Positions 54,171-64,000 of a stretch of 64,000 bases of DNA are shown one piece after another. Numbering within the stretch: the stretch's first letter is position 1; every line of letters begins with the position of its first letter. The stretch lies in contig OY726560.1 in the NCBI GenBank assembly GCA_963383645.1, forward strand, positions 24,158,300 through 24,222,299. The letters are read 5' to 3'. The DNA is from Muscardinus avellanarius. Taxonomy: Eukaryota > Chordata > Mammalia > Rodentia > Gliridae. The notes below the pieces were generated by a model. That model ran no database searches, was not told the origin of the DNA, and saw only the letters and a list, made by a program, of their open reading frames with translations. The position numbers and the translations under genes were made by a program.

Positions 54171-56299
54171 CGAAGCGGCTCCCGTATGCTTGATTTCTTG
54201 TTCCAGCTGCGGAGAATGATTTGATAGAGTATAATCATTCACTTTTGAATGTTAGTGACGCAGTCAATCGGGACATTTGGGAGCCTTAAGGAATAGAATT
54301 TTGTTTCTCATTGTCTGTTATCAGTTCTCCAGACCAGCGTCTGCCAGGCGCTTGCGATGTTAAACAGAATAACCTCCTTCAGGAACCTTCCCTCTTTACT
54401 CTGGCATACTCCCAGAGCCCCCCAGTGTACCTCAGAACATGGTAGCCAGCACATGAATGCTGGCACTAGTGAGAGCTGCATTTGAGTTTTGGCAGGTTCT
54501 TAGCGCCAACTGCCAGGTGATTTTAAATAATTTAGATTTGAGGCAATGTGCCATTGCTTCCAGTGTATACATTCTGGCTGTATCTGAATCTTGTTCTCAT
54601 TCTATACCAAACTCATTTTTTAAACATATACCCTATTGATCTCTTACCCTCTGCAGGCGCTGATGCTATGCAAAGCTATTGAACAAGACCCATCTGGCCT
54701 TGAGGGTGTCAGATGAAGTTCTGCATACAGATCCCATTAGAGTCCAGTGTGGTCAATGAAATTGACACAGATTGGAACTCACGTTTCATAACCCGGTGTG
54801 TAGGGGAGAACAACTAATTCTATCACTATTGGAGAATGGTAGGAAAGGCTGGGGCTGGGGGGAGGTGAAATCAGATAGATTATGCAGATGTTTATCATGG
54901 ACCAGTGGAGCAGGAGATTCAAGGCAGAAGGAACAACATAGACCGAGACTTTGGAGGCTGAGCAGCTGATATATTTGAACAAAGGCAAACAACTGAGGTG
55001 GAATACAGTGTTTGCTTTCATTTCCTATGTTACTTGGGATTTCACTCTAGATTCTATATTTATAAGCACACACCTACAGGTTTGCAGTAGATAATCCATT
55101 TGTTTGTTGAATAAGTGGTTTTGAGTACTTATTCTGTATTTATCAAGGAGGCAGTTCTGATCCTATTAGTAGAGTCAAATCACATAATTATATCACAATA
55201 TCACAGTATGTGAATGAATAATAGCAGTAAAACAAACATTTCAAAGTTTGCCATAGTGTTTCTACTGATGTGATTCTACTTGAGAATTCATGATCATCCT
55301 AGCACATTTTATCACCCGGTCATAGTAACACAATAAACATATCAAGAAATAGTTCTGTGCCCACTTATGCACTGATTGAATATTGAACTTGATAGGAAAA
55401 GTTTAAAAGGACTTCATGGGAAATCAACAAAATAATTACCCACTACTTTAATAAAGAATGCTCAGTAGTAGGGACAATACCACACTTTTACTAAAATCCT
55501 TCCAAGGTGATTATTGCATCTTTTCATACAAGATACCTCAAGGCCATATTCCAAACATTTTTGCTCACCAGTATCCCAGGATGACATGGAGTCCCTGCTA
55601 ATATATACCTGAAAGATCATTCTTAGCTCTTGCTGGGCAGAAATAAACAGCTACAATCTTTGGGATTCAGCTTTGGGATGCTAATGACTTCAGGTTGGGT
55701 CAACCTGACACTGTGGAAATGAGGACTACTGATAAGATATACATATTCTAAAGAGAAGAAGATGGTTTGTCACCATGAGGATGGTTATGTGATCCAGCTT
55801 TGTTATTTTTCACAAAGATGAGTCTCAGCTGCCCCCTCCCTTTCTTGTTGCCCACTCCAACCCTATAGACAAAGTTTTCACAGTCTGAAGTTCTGCACAG
55901 TTCTGTAGTGAATTTCTCTGCAGAGCCAGATCATTATCTGGCTGTTTACAGCTCATGAGACTGCATGGAAAGCACTTTTAATAATGGATGCTTCTTTGTA
56001 GTTATCAAAGGGAAGAGAGTAGATGATCCTTGTATTCTGGGTATTAAGTTTTCCAAGGGATGTGAGTTGATAGAGGGGTTATTTAACAAAGACTGAGTAG
56101 AACATAGATGCAGTCATGAGCCGCAGCTATGGCCCCAAGTCCAATGACCAATTTTACTTCTGAAAATTAAAAAGCTTCTGTTCACTTATTTGGTGCCCAC
56201 CAAGTTACATGATAAGTTGTAGAGAGGAGAGGCTCACAGAAAAAGTCTATGTAAATCCACAGCAATAGACAACTCTTTTTAGAAAATTAAATCTTAGTA
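54171..56299. other. Non-coding sequence, no gene seen
   Basis: Mostly unassigned. Opposed overlapping frames at 54772-55021 are chance. Scattered L2-like words at 55080-55170. Confidence 0.4.
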
Positions 56300-57030
56300 A
56301 AATGCTCCATTGTCAAGGGTGCTCCATATGTGCCGATTTTCCCCTTAATGTATTTGTCCTCAGTGCTGATTTATTCAGAAGTTATTATGTGTTAAGCACT
56401 GTGTATCTTAAGATGAAAAATTTAGTATGTAAGAAAATACATACAGATACCTATAATTCAAATGGAATCAGTGCTATAATTTCTATCAACATACATCAAA
56501 TCAAGCATCTACTACATAGATGGCAATGGTTATGTTAGACAATGTGAATAAACTCAAGGAGATCAGTAGAAAATACATTAGAAAAAGAGCTATGTTATTA
56601 TAATAGAGTGTTGTAAGAATACCAACAAAAGTATATAAAGTGTAAGAGTCTTAATGAGTAGTTAGTATCTTTATGTAAAGACTATCAGAGGAAATTTGCT
56701 GAGAAAACTACATGTCAGACTATTTTAAGAGATGTCTAAGGATTCACCACATGGAATGTTGGACAAGGAGATCTCAGCCCATGAAAGACATAGACACAGG
56801 CAATGGTTGTAGTTTTTACTCTTGCAATAAATGTGGTAGAAACAGCAAACCTTGTTCATTAACAACAAAATAGCTTGACTGTTTCTTCTCCTGTAGATAA
56901 AGGAGAAAGAAGGTCTTAAAGAAGTGGGGAGATTTAGCTGTAATTATATCTTAGGATAATCTCTCTAGTGGTAGAGTAGAAGTTGGACTTCACAGATGAG
57001 GAAAATAAAAAGATGTAAGGGAGAGGGAGA
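56300..57030 (+). repeat. L2-like relic, continuing beyond 57.4 kb
   Basis: TTATTCAGAAGTTATTATGT, TTAAGCACTGTGTATCTTAA, GGACAAGGAGATCTCAGCCC and later (57440-57510) GATGACCTTGTAGATCATAC. After the SINE at 57629, TAGAGAACCACTGAAGTGTT and TTTGAGCACGTACCAAGACA continue L2-like order up to about 58080. Confidence 0.5.
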
Positions 57031-57193
57031 GAAGAAGAAGAAGAAGAAGAAGAAGAAGAAGAAGAAGAAGAAGAAGAAGAAGAAGAAGGAGGAGGAGGAG
57101 GAGGAGGAGGAGGAGGAGGAGGAGGAGGAGGAGGAGGAGAAGGAGGAGGAGGAGAAGGATAAAAGGAGGAAGCAGAGGAGGAGGAGGAAGAGA
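57031..57193. repeat. (AAG)n-(AGG)n homopurine microsatellite
   Basis: About 19 AAG units pass into about 17 AGG units and then mixed purine. It is entirely purine on plus for over 120 bp. The Lys/Glu-rich frame through it is an artefact. An (AATG)n stretch follows at about 57196-57218. Confidence 0.97.
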
Positions 57194-57628
57194 GAATGAA
57201 TGAATGAATGAATGAATGTGAGTCTGAAGCCAGCTCTACCTCATATCTCTGTTGGTGATCTCCCTGTTTAAATGATTTGAGTGGTATGTCTGTCAGTTGG
57301 AGCCCTAATTCATCAACTGATGAGTAGACACTAAGCAGCCATCTGAGAATATAAAAAGGTATTTCTATTCTGTACAGAGGGTCTGGTGTTTATAATTATC
57401 CAGGGATGTGAAGGGCAAGGGAGTGGTAGGTGATGATGTTGGAGAGTTGAGCAGGATACAGGATACAGATGACCTTGTAGATCATACAAAGAACAAAGGC
57501 CTTATCCCATAGGTCAGCATTTTCCAAGCTGTTTTGGTAAAAGACCTTCTTTTGTTTTTAATGTTTTATTCTATCATAGGTCATTTTTAAAATGCATGAA
57601 AATGCATACTTCAAAAAGGAAATAAAAT

Positions 57629-57788
57629 GCCGGGCGTGGTGGCGCACGTTTGTAATCCCCGCGCTTGGGAGGCGAAGCCAGCCGCGCTGGTTTAAGAGAC
57701 CCTGTTTCCAAATAAAAAAGTAGAAAAAAAGGTCTGTGAGTGTAGCCTGGAGGTATAAGGGCTTCCAGGAACCCCAGTACCACAAAAA

Positions 57789-57827
<39 letters not shown>

Positions 57828-57834
57828 ATATTTA
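57629..57834 (+). mobile_element. B1-dID type SINE, young subfamily with internal deletion
   Basis: GCCGGGCGTGGTGGCGCACG, CCCCGCGCTTGGGAGGCGAA, then a direct jump to GCCAGCCGCGCTGGTTTAAG, so about 25 bp including the B-box region are missing. Tail is (AAAT)n. AAAAAGGAAATAAAAT at 57613-57628 and 57835-57850 is a perfect 16-bp duplication. Confidence 0.96.
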
Positions 57835-58080
57835 AAAAAGGAAATAAAATACAAAATACTAGCCAAATATTTATTGTAAAAGTAAACTGACATTAAATTA
57901 TTCATTAAAAGTATATATCTATTCTCAATCTCTGTACTTACCTTGTTGCAGAATAAAGATAGGTTTTCAGTCCAATACAGTTTACCAACCATACATCATG
58001 TAACACCTTAATGGAGGTGATAGAGAACCACTGAAGTGTTTTGAGCACGTACCAAGACATCGTCTTAGGATGAGTAGACC

Positions 58081-59165
58081 TACTAAATGTGTCTTTAGTG
58101 ATGTATGTCAAGCTCTGTTCTGAATCATATCCTGCTCAAAAATTTCCCAGGGCCTTGACTAAACTGACAGAAGTCTCCTGTTAAAAATTGGATAACTCAA
58201 GTTATTAGGTCTAACATTTTGAACAATGGAGTTAGGATTTTATCTTTCTTAGAGCTGTCTGGGAATCGAATAAGCTGACTTGTGAGATAGTAACTTTCTA
58301 CTTGGCAGGGAGAGTAAAAATAGAAGAAAAGAGAAAACAGGAAGTGTGTTTGTGTGTGTGTGTGTTTGTGTGTAGGTACATGTTTGCCAGAGGTAAAGGC
58401 AATTTGCTTTCTTCTTGGTTTTGCTTTTTGTTCAGCACAATGGTAAGCCATTAGTCATTTAAGCACAAGAGGAGAGATAAAACAATGTTTTGCCCTGTAA
58501 GTTGTGAAAATCCATTATACAAACTGAAGTCATTCCTGTCACATGCCACTACAATGAAATTGAAGGGCCATGGAAAAGAAAAGGAGACGCTCGGGTTGTA
58601 AGTGCCTGTCCAAGAACTACTTCACAGAACCAGTCCAACCAACTAGCCTGCCATGACTTCAAGATGATATTTACCTTGCAACTGGTAACAGAACTGCCAG
58701 GTATGACTCAGCAAGACTAGCTTTGCTTACTAAACTGTAGCCTCCCCAGAGCTTGCCGGCACCCCCAAGCACTGAGAATGCCTATGAATATTCATTCAGT
58801 CTATAACTGTCTAGAGTTGTCCATCCTAATGAAACTTCCAACCTTTTATTTGTAATCTGGACATGCAGGAGGCCACCCTGGCCTGTGCATGCGTACTCCA
58901 ATTGCAATCTTATTCTTTGTTCTCAAGTAGCAACTCCTTTATTGCAGATTTGTCTTTAAATTTTTGTATGCCTCTGACAAAGTTTCCCAGGAATATTATC
59001 TACCTATCATAACTGCATAATTTTCTCAGGGTTGGGAGACATGAACAGTTGTCTGTGCTGCCATTACCTGGTTATGTGAAACTGACCCCTCCCTCTGCCA
59101 GAATCATTACTTCAAAATACCCCCTGCATAAAACATACGGTTTATTTTGTGGTATATGTTCTATA
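58081..59165. other. Non-coding sequence, short (TG)n near 58345
   Basis: A GTGTGTTTGTGTGTGTG run lies at about 58345-58373. No gene or confident repeat otherwise. Confidence 0.5.
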
Positions 59166-59182
59166 TTAAAAATGTGTTCTCA

Positions 59183-59503
59183 GCTGGGTAAGGTGGCGCA
59201 TGCTTGTAATCCCAGTGTCTGGGAGGCTGAGACAGGAGGATCGTGTTTCTCGGATAGCCTCAGCTACTAAGTGAGGCCCTCTGCAACTTAGTGAGACCCT
59301 GTTTCAAAATAAAGAATAAAGCCGGGCATGGTGGCACATGCTTATAATCCCTGCGCTTGGGAGGCGGAGACAGGAGGATCGCGCTGATTCGGAGACAGCC
59401 TCGCTGGCTTAAGAGACCCCGTTTCCAAATAAAAAATACATAAAATAGGTCTGGGAGTGTAGCCAGGAGGTAGAAGAGCTTCCAGGAACCCCAGTACCAC
59501 CGA

Positions 59504-59563
<60 letters not shown>

Positions 59564-59820
59564 AGGAAGGAAGGAAGGAAGGAAGGAAGGAAGGAAGGAA
59601 AGAAAGAAAGGGAGGAAGGAAGGGAGGAAGGGAGGGAGGAAGGAAGGGAAGGAGGGAGGGAGGGAGGGAGGGAGGGAGGAAGGAAGGAAGGAAGGAAGGA
59701 AGGAAGGAAGGAAGGAAGGAAAGGAAGGAAGGAAGGAAGGAAGAGAATAGGTCTGGGGGTGTAACTTAGACGTAAAATTACCCTGGGTTCCATCCCCAGT
59801 ACCACAAAAAAAAAAAAAAA
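59183..59820 (+). mobile_element. Older B1-dID SINE split by a nested SINE
   Basis: The B1 half lies at 59183-59320 (GCTGGGTAAGGTGGCGCATG ... GTTTCAAAATAAAGAATAAA). The ID-like half resumes at about 59745 (AATAGGTCTGGGGGTGTAAC ... CCCCAGTACCAC) with poly(A) to 59820. The split falls exactly in the A-rich linker. Flanks AATGTGTTCT and AAGTGTATTCT suggest the outer duplication. Confidence 0.92.
59321..59744 (+). mobile_element. Young B1-dID SINE nested in another SINE, with very long tail
   Basis: GCCGGGCATGGTGGCACATG, CCTGCGCTTGGGAGGCGGAG, GCTGGCTTAAGAGACCCCGT and AGCTTCCAGGAACCCCAGTA, then a purine tail from 59502 made of (GAAA)n, (GAAG)n and (GGAG)n blocks, about 240 bp. The long open frames on the minus strand (Phe/Leu/Pro/Ser-rich) are artefacts of this tail. 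Confidence 0.93.
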
Positions 59821-60299
59821 GTGTATTCTGAAGGACAAACAAATACAAGAGATAAAAGTAGAAATATTTCTGGAGTAGATTTTTGAGAAGATGCTTTCAG
59901 CACAGAAGAGGAAGGATTCTCCACATGAGGTTATCACATAACACTCTTTGTATAGCAGTAATAAATCAGAGAGGGATCCCTCTGCCTGATTCCTCCTACT
60001 CCCAAAGGCTGACTGATTTCTCAGCCACAGGCTGTCTTATGTATTTTTGGAGTCATCTTTGAGGATATCTTGATTGAGTTAATCAATCAAATCCCCGCAG
60101 TGCTGATAGTCTGACTTCCCACTAAAGAATTTAGCAGGAAGACACATAATTAAACCCCCTACCTACCAGTAAACTGCACCATTACACTGGAATATACTAT
60201 CTATTTTTTAAAAAAACTTTCAATTAGTAAAATGCCTGGAAATATTTTCATATTCTTACAGCAAAGATTTAAAAATATGATAATAATCACAATCTACCT
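59821..60299. other. Non-coding sequence, nothing recognised
   Basis: No gene or named repeat. Confidence 0.5.
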
Positions 60300-60410
60300 T
60301 TTGTATTTTTATTGATTCATTATATATAATAGTGGGATTCTTGTTACATATTTGTACATGCACATACATAATTTAGTCAATTTCATTCCACAATTTACTT
60401 TTGAATACTG
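60300..60410 (-). repeat. L1 3' end, local lineage, reverse
   Basis: TTTGTATTTTTATTGATTCA, ATATATAATAGTGGGATTCT, TGTTACATATTTGTACATGC and ACATACATAATTTAGTCAAT match the reversed terminus typical of squirrel-clade L1. Confidence 0.75.
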
Positions 60411-60466
60411 AATGTTTACTTTGATCCAGATGATATACTAAGTATCTGAAAGTGTAAGATATTTTA

Positions 60467-60469
<3 letters not shown>

Positions 60470-60514
<45 letters not shown>

Positions 60515-60685
60515 GTACTGGGACTGAAACCCAGGGATGTTCTACCTCTGAACTATACCCCTAACCCTATTTTATTTTTAAACAGGGTTTCACTAAGTTC
60601 CATGCATTGACCTTGAACCTGTGATCCTCCTACTTCATACTCTCAAGTACTGAGATTATAGGCATGCACCACCAAGGTTAGCCGT
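60470..60685 (-). mobile_element. B1-dID type SINE with (TG)n tail, reverse
   Basis: (TG)n at about 60472-60511, then GGTACTGGGACTGAAACCCA, TTCTACCTCTGAACTATACC, GATCCTCCTACTTCATACTC and GATTATAGGCATGCACCACC. Flanks AGATATTTTATCTG and AGATATAGTATCTG suggest a decayed duplication. Confidence 0.9.
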
Positions 60686-60699
60686 GTTAGATATAGTAT

Positions 60700-61745
60700 C
60701 TGATTTAATTCTGACAGTTACTCTGTTAAGAACGTTTACAGTAAATATTTTCTAGATATAAGGAAATTCATATATAAAGAAAGATTAGGTAACATGCTCA
60801 AGGTGAAAAAAATAGAATTTAAGTAGAATCACATTATAAATTATAAAAATTCCAAATCTGGGTGGGGAAACTGTGGATAGGAAAATGAGTGAATAAACAG
60901 AATAGACATTGTAATAAAAGGCAGCAAAAATGAGAAAAAGTTCAAACTATGAAGAAAGTAACACATTTCACATTAAATCAGTATTAGTTATTAATATATT
61001 TTAAAGAGATAAAATTAAATTAAATATAATAAGGCCCAATTATTGAAATTAACTTTCAAAATATGCTTGAAAAATACATAAAGTAATGTGATTTGCATTC
61101 ATATCAGAGTACTTGTGACATAAAACTACATAAGAAACAGAGCATTATTACATAATAATGAAAAATATTTCAACAAAAATATATAGCAATGTTGGATTGT
61201 GTATAACTGACAAAACAGAATCAAAATATATAAAGCAAATACTAAGAGACTTATAAGAAAAAAGGGGTATATAATAGATTTATAATCACAAAAGGATATT
61301 TTTTATATTTATATTTTTCTCTACATACATCAAGTAATCACTAGTGAGGATACAAATTGATCAAAAATAAATAAGATATAGATTTTAACAAGATAAAATA
61401 ACCTGCATTAGATTAACTGACATACAAAAACTAGGCAAACTATGCTTAATTATATAATTTCTTAAAAACTGAGAAAAAATTAGTCCACAATGTATTTTTC
61501 AATATATGCCAATGTATTCATATTATATGGATCGCATTCTCTAACAAAAGCAATTCAATAAAATAAAATCTATTGCTAAAATGTATTTGAAAAATTAAAT
61601 GCTTCTATAACTCGTAATTGGTGGAAAGCAGTATGATATTTAAAACTGAAATATAATAAAACCACCTCATGTTAAAACTTTACAAATACAAATATCTCAA
61701 TATTTAGAAGGAAATTTATAGCTTTAAACATATATGTTTATATAA

Positions 61746-61791
<46 letters not shown>

Positions 61792-62340
61792 GTGTTATTA
61801 ATGAAATAAGAAAATGTACCATTCCAGGTGTTAGAAAGTAAGTAACCAAATAACTCAAGAAAATAAAAAAGTAATAAGGACGAGAGTTAAAAATCTATAA
61901 ATTTTCAAACAGAGACATAAGAGGGAATTGGCAAAAATAACTTATTTTATTTATTACTACAACAAACTGGGTGAATTTTATACCAGATTTATCTAGAAAC
62001 TATAGAAAACTTTCATAGGTCACATTTTCTACCAAAAGGAAAACAAACTGGAGTTTCAGGGGCCATGGAAAAACTCAGAACTGACTATTATAAATGCTAT
62101 TATGTCAACATATTTCAGTTAAGAGAAACTGAACTATTATCTAGAACACAGGCAAAACTGATTCAAAATGGAAAAAAAGGTTGATTAAATTTAAAAACAT
62201 TAGAGAAATTGAATAGTTTAAAATAATTCATTATTATTTGTTATATATAAATTAATTCAAAATATGGGGTTTTTACAGAAATTTTCATGAAAACATTAGT
62301 CTCAATTGTGTAAAAATGTTTTCATAATATAAAACAAAAG
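60700..62340. other. AT-rich non-coding region, probably degraded L1
   Basis: Strongly A+T rich with no open frame of note. Pieces such as ACAACAAACTGGGTGAATTT and TTAGAGAAATTGAATAGTTT (61960-62220) vaguely resemble degraded plus-strand L1 ORF2, but I cannot support a firm call. Confidence 0.35.
61751..61789. repeat. (TA)n microsatellite
   Basis: About 19 uninterrupted TA units between TATAAATATG and AGGGTGTTAT. Confidence 0.97.
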
Positions 62341-62349
62341 AACGCCTCC

Positions 62350-62790
62350 TTTTTATGGATTGAATAGTAGTCCTCTCAACTACGTTCATGTCCTGTACTG
62401 TGGACCTGTAAATATTACCTCACATAGCGAAAGAATGAATATTACCTATTTGGAAGGCAAAAGATGTGATAAACTTAAGGATCCCGAGAAGAGGAATTTA
62501 TCCTAACAACAATCACATATATCCTTTTATAAGAGAGAGGAAGACAAAGTTTTGAGACAGAAGAGAAGGAAGCCATGTGTCCACAGAGACGGAGACCAGT
62601 GTGACATGACCACAAATCAAGGAATGAGAAACAAGAGGCAGGCTCTTCTCCAGAGCTGCGAGAGGGAGGAAGGCTCCACTGACACCTTCAGTTTGTGCTT
62701 CTGGCCTCAAACAGCAAGGGAATAAATCTCTGTTGTTATAAGCCACCCGGTGTCTGGCAATTTGTCATGGAAACAGCAAAAATGAATACT
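62350..62790 (+). mobile_element. MLT1-type MaLR LTR
   Basis: TATGGATTGAATAGTAGTCC, GCCATGTGTCCACAGAGACG, CTCCACTGACACCTTCAGTT, CTTCTGGCCTCAAACAGCAA, GGAATAAATCTCTGTTGTTA, TAAGCCACCCGGTGTCTGGC and TGGAAACAGCAAAAATGAAT follow the whole MLT1 LTR order, including the AATAAA region. Confidence 0.88.
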
Positions 62791-62832
62791 TTTCTGGATC
62801 CTATTTTAACATTATGGTAAGACTTGATTTCT

Positions 62833-63057
62833 TTTTTCTCTCTCTCTCTCTCTTTTTTTTTTTTTTTGGTGGCACTGGGGTTCCTGGAAGCCCTTCTACC
62901 TCTGGGCTACACTCCCAGACCTATTTTTACATTTTTTTATTTGGAAACAGGGTATCCTAAGCCAGCGCGCGCGTCTAGCTTCGAACTCGAACCTGCGCGA
63001 TCCTCCTGTCTCTGCCTCCCAAGCGCGGGGATTACAAGCGTGCGCCACCACGCCCGG
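62833..63057 (-). mobile_element. B1-dID type SINE, young subfamily, reverse, 18-bp duplication
   Basis: (CT)n and poly(T), then GGCACTGGGGTTCCTGGAAG, AAACAGGGTATCCTAAGCCA, CAAGCGCGGGGATTACAAGC and GTGCGCCACCACGCCCGG, with CpGs well kept. TGGTAAGACTTGATTTCT at 62815-62832 and 63058-63075 is exact. The B1 half has an extra GCGCGCGTCTAGCTTCGAAC segment. Confidence 0.97.
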
Positions 63058-63394
63058 TGGTAAGACTTGATTTCTAAATCAGAGTAGGACACCATGTGAA
63101 GTAAAAATCGAGGCAAAGAAATCACTTATGAATATAATGCAAAATCCTAAAAAAGTCACGCTACTGACTTCAACTAAATATATGTTTTTGCATGTAGAAT
63201 ATACATGTGCATACAGATGCTCTTATTTTATTGACTTTCATCTTCTCTTGTACATTTAGAAAGTTTTGATTTATAGTATTTTAGTATATGTGGGTATTTA
63301 TAAATAAATATATACATGTGAAAATTTATGAGGTACCAAAAAAAAAATAACATGGAAGGGAGGAAATTATTTTAATAGTCTAAAATTTTTCCAA
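63058..63394. other. Non-coding sequence, nothing recognised
   Basis: Begins with the 3' copy of the SINE target duplication. The remainder is AT-rich with no gene or named repeat. Confidence 0.5.
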
Positions 63395-63614
63395 GCCAGG
63401 TGTGGTGGTGCACACTTGTAATCCTAGTGCTTGGGAGGCTGAGACAGGAGGATCACACAGGTTCGAAGCCAGCCTCAGCTACTTTGTGAGATTCTCAGCA
63501 ACTTAGTGAGACCCTGTTTCCAAATAAAATTTAAAAATAGGTCTGGGAGTATAGCCTGGAGGTAGAAAAGCCTCTGGGTTCTACCCCCAGTACCACACAC
63601 ACACAAAATAAAAT
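63395..63614 (+). mobile_element. B1-dID type SINE, intermediate subfamily
   Basis: GCCAGGTGTGGTGGTGCACA and CTCAGCTACTTTGTGAGATT are old-type, while GACCCTGTTTCCAAATAAAA and AGGTCTGGGAGTATAGCCTG are shared with the young type. The 3' part GCCTCTGGGTTCTACCCCCA is old-type. Tail is (AC)n then (AAAAT)n. Confidence 0.92.
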
Positions 63615-63619
63615 AAAAA

Positions 63620-64000
63620 TTTTCCACAACTGAAATATATCCATGTTAAGATAGAAGCACTGAATACCTAACACAATGAACAAAACCAGGCTCACACCAA
63701 AGTCCATCACAGAGAAAATTCAGAACACTAGGGACAGAGAGAATATTTTCTACATTTCCACAAGAAAATACAAGGTCACATCCCAAAGATTTTATCAAAG
63801 AAAGGTTGACAACCTAAAGACAACAGATAAATGCCTTCAAAAATATGAAAGAAATTTATCTTCAAGTTAATGTTTGATACTGGATCAAACTTACAGTTAA
63901 AAATCAGAATAGAATAAAGGCATTTTTAGATGTACAAAATGTCAATAAATTCACTTCCCATTCAACTTTGTTCTAAAAATTACTGGTGAATACATGTCAC
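63620..64000 (+). repeat. Probable old L1 (L1ME-like) running off the window
   Basis: AAAAATCAGAATAGAATAAA, GGCATTTTTAGATGTACAAA and ATAAATTCACTTCCCATTCA resemble the old L1 3' phrase 'agggcaaaataaagacatttcagacatgcaaa ... aatttacctcccatgcacc'. The open frame 63676-63870 lies in this relic. Confidence 0.5.

Noticed and set aside
56996..57199. Lys/Glu-rich plus frame
   Set aside because: Translation of (AAG)n and (AGG)n.
59260..59937. Two long minus-strand open frames (225 and 168 codons) rich in Ser, Leu, Phe and Pro
   Set aside because: They run through the nested SINEs and the (GAAA)/(GAAG)/(GGAG) tail. The repeat has no stop codon in those frames, so the openness is an artefact.
753..63614. 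tRNA-like stretches (GTAGCTCAGAGGTAGA, GGTTCGAAGCC)
   Set aside because: They are the ID- and 7SL-derived promoter boxes of SINEs. None can form a complete cloverleaf with intact acceptor and anticodon arms.

Overview
This looks like ordinary nuclear DNA from a rodent of the squirrel-related clade (Sciuridae, Aplodontiidae or Gliridae). The main evidence is about 23 copies of a dimeric SINE: a 7SL/B1-like left part (GCCGGGCGTGGTGGCGCACGC type) joined through an A-rich linker to a shortened ID/tRNA-like right part ending in CCCCAGTACCAC plus an A-rich tail. That is the B1-dID architecture. The copies differ from the sciurid version as I remember it, so I do not name a species. Mammalian relics (L2, MIR, MLT1-type LTRs, L1M pieces) and long microsatellites fit this placement.

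No conventional host protein-coding gene is visible. The window reads as a gene desert or part of a very long intron. The only long, convincing reading frame is ORF1 of a LINE-1 (20461-21378). It sits in a 2.77-kb element (19668-22432) bounded by a perfect 16-bp target-site duplication. The element has a CpG-rich 5' UTR, an intact ORF1, no ORF2, a stretch resembling old L1 ORF2 in reverse orientation, and an L1-type 3' end. It is therefore an ORF1-only, HAL1-like chimera, and the most interesting object here.

Layout: 1-15.4 kb is unique sequence with scattered SINEs and simple repeats, plus two possible conserved elements (about 8.5-9.0 and 10.4-10.8 kb). At 16.2-16.6 kb there is a CpG-enriched promoter-like patch with a consensus CTCF site, an inverted CCAAT box and a 92-bp candidate exon with good splice signals on both sides; an L2 relic follows. 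19.1-22.4 kb holds L1 material. 23-37 kb is a mosaic of LTR, L1, L2 and SINE copies, including a SINE whose 5' end folds into a perfect 18-bp hairpin. 37-52 kb holds several L1 3' ends in minus orientation, a large L1M fragment (48.6-49.5 kb) and enhancer-like stretches (44.0-44.6 and 47.3-47.9 kb). 52.6-53.2 kb resembles a processed retrocopy with a poly(A) tail. 56-64 kb is repeat-dense and AT-rich, with a SINE-in-SINE carrying a purine tail of about 240 bp, two long microsatellites, an MLT1-type LTR and young SINEs.

There is no operon-like or system-like organisation of host genes. The components that interact are retrotransposons: SINEs use Pol III promoters and L1 machinery in trans, and the ORF1-only element would also need ORF2 protein in trans. 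Repeat family names come from recognising consensus-like phrases by eye, not from a search, and repeat ends without a stated duplication are approximate.
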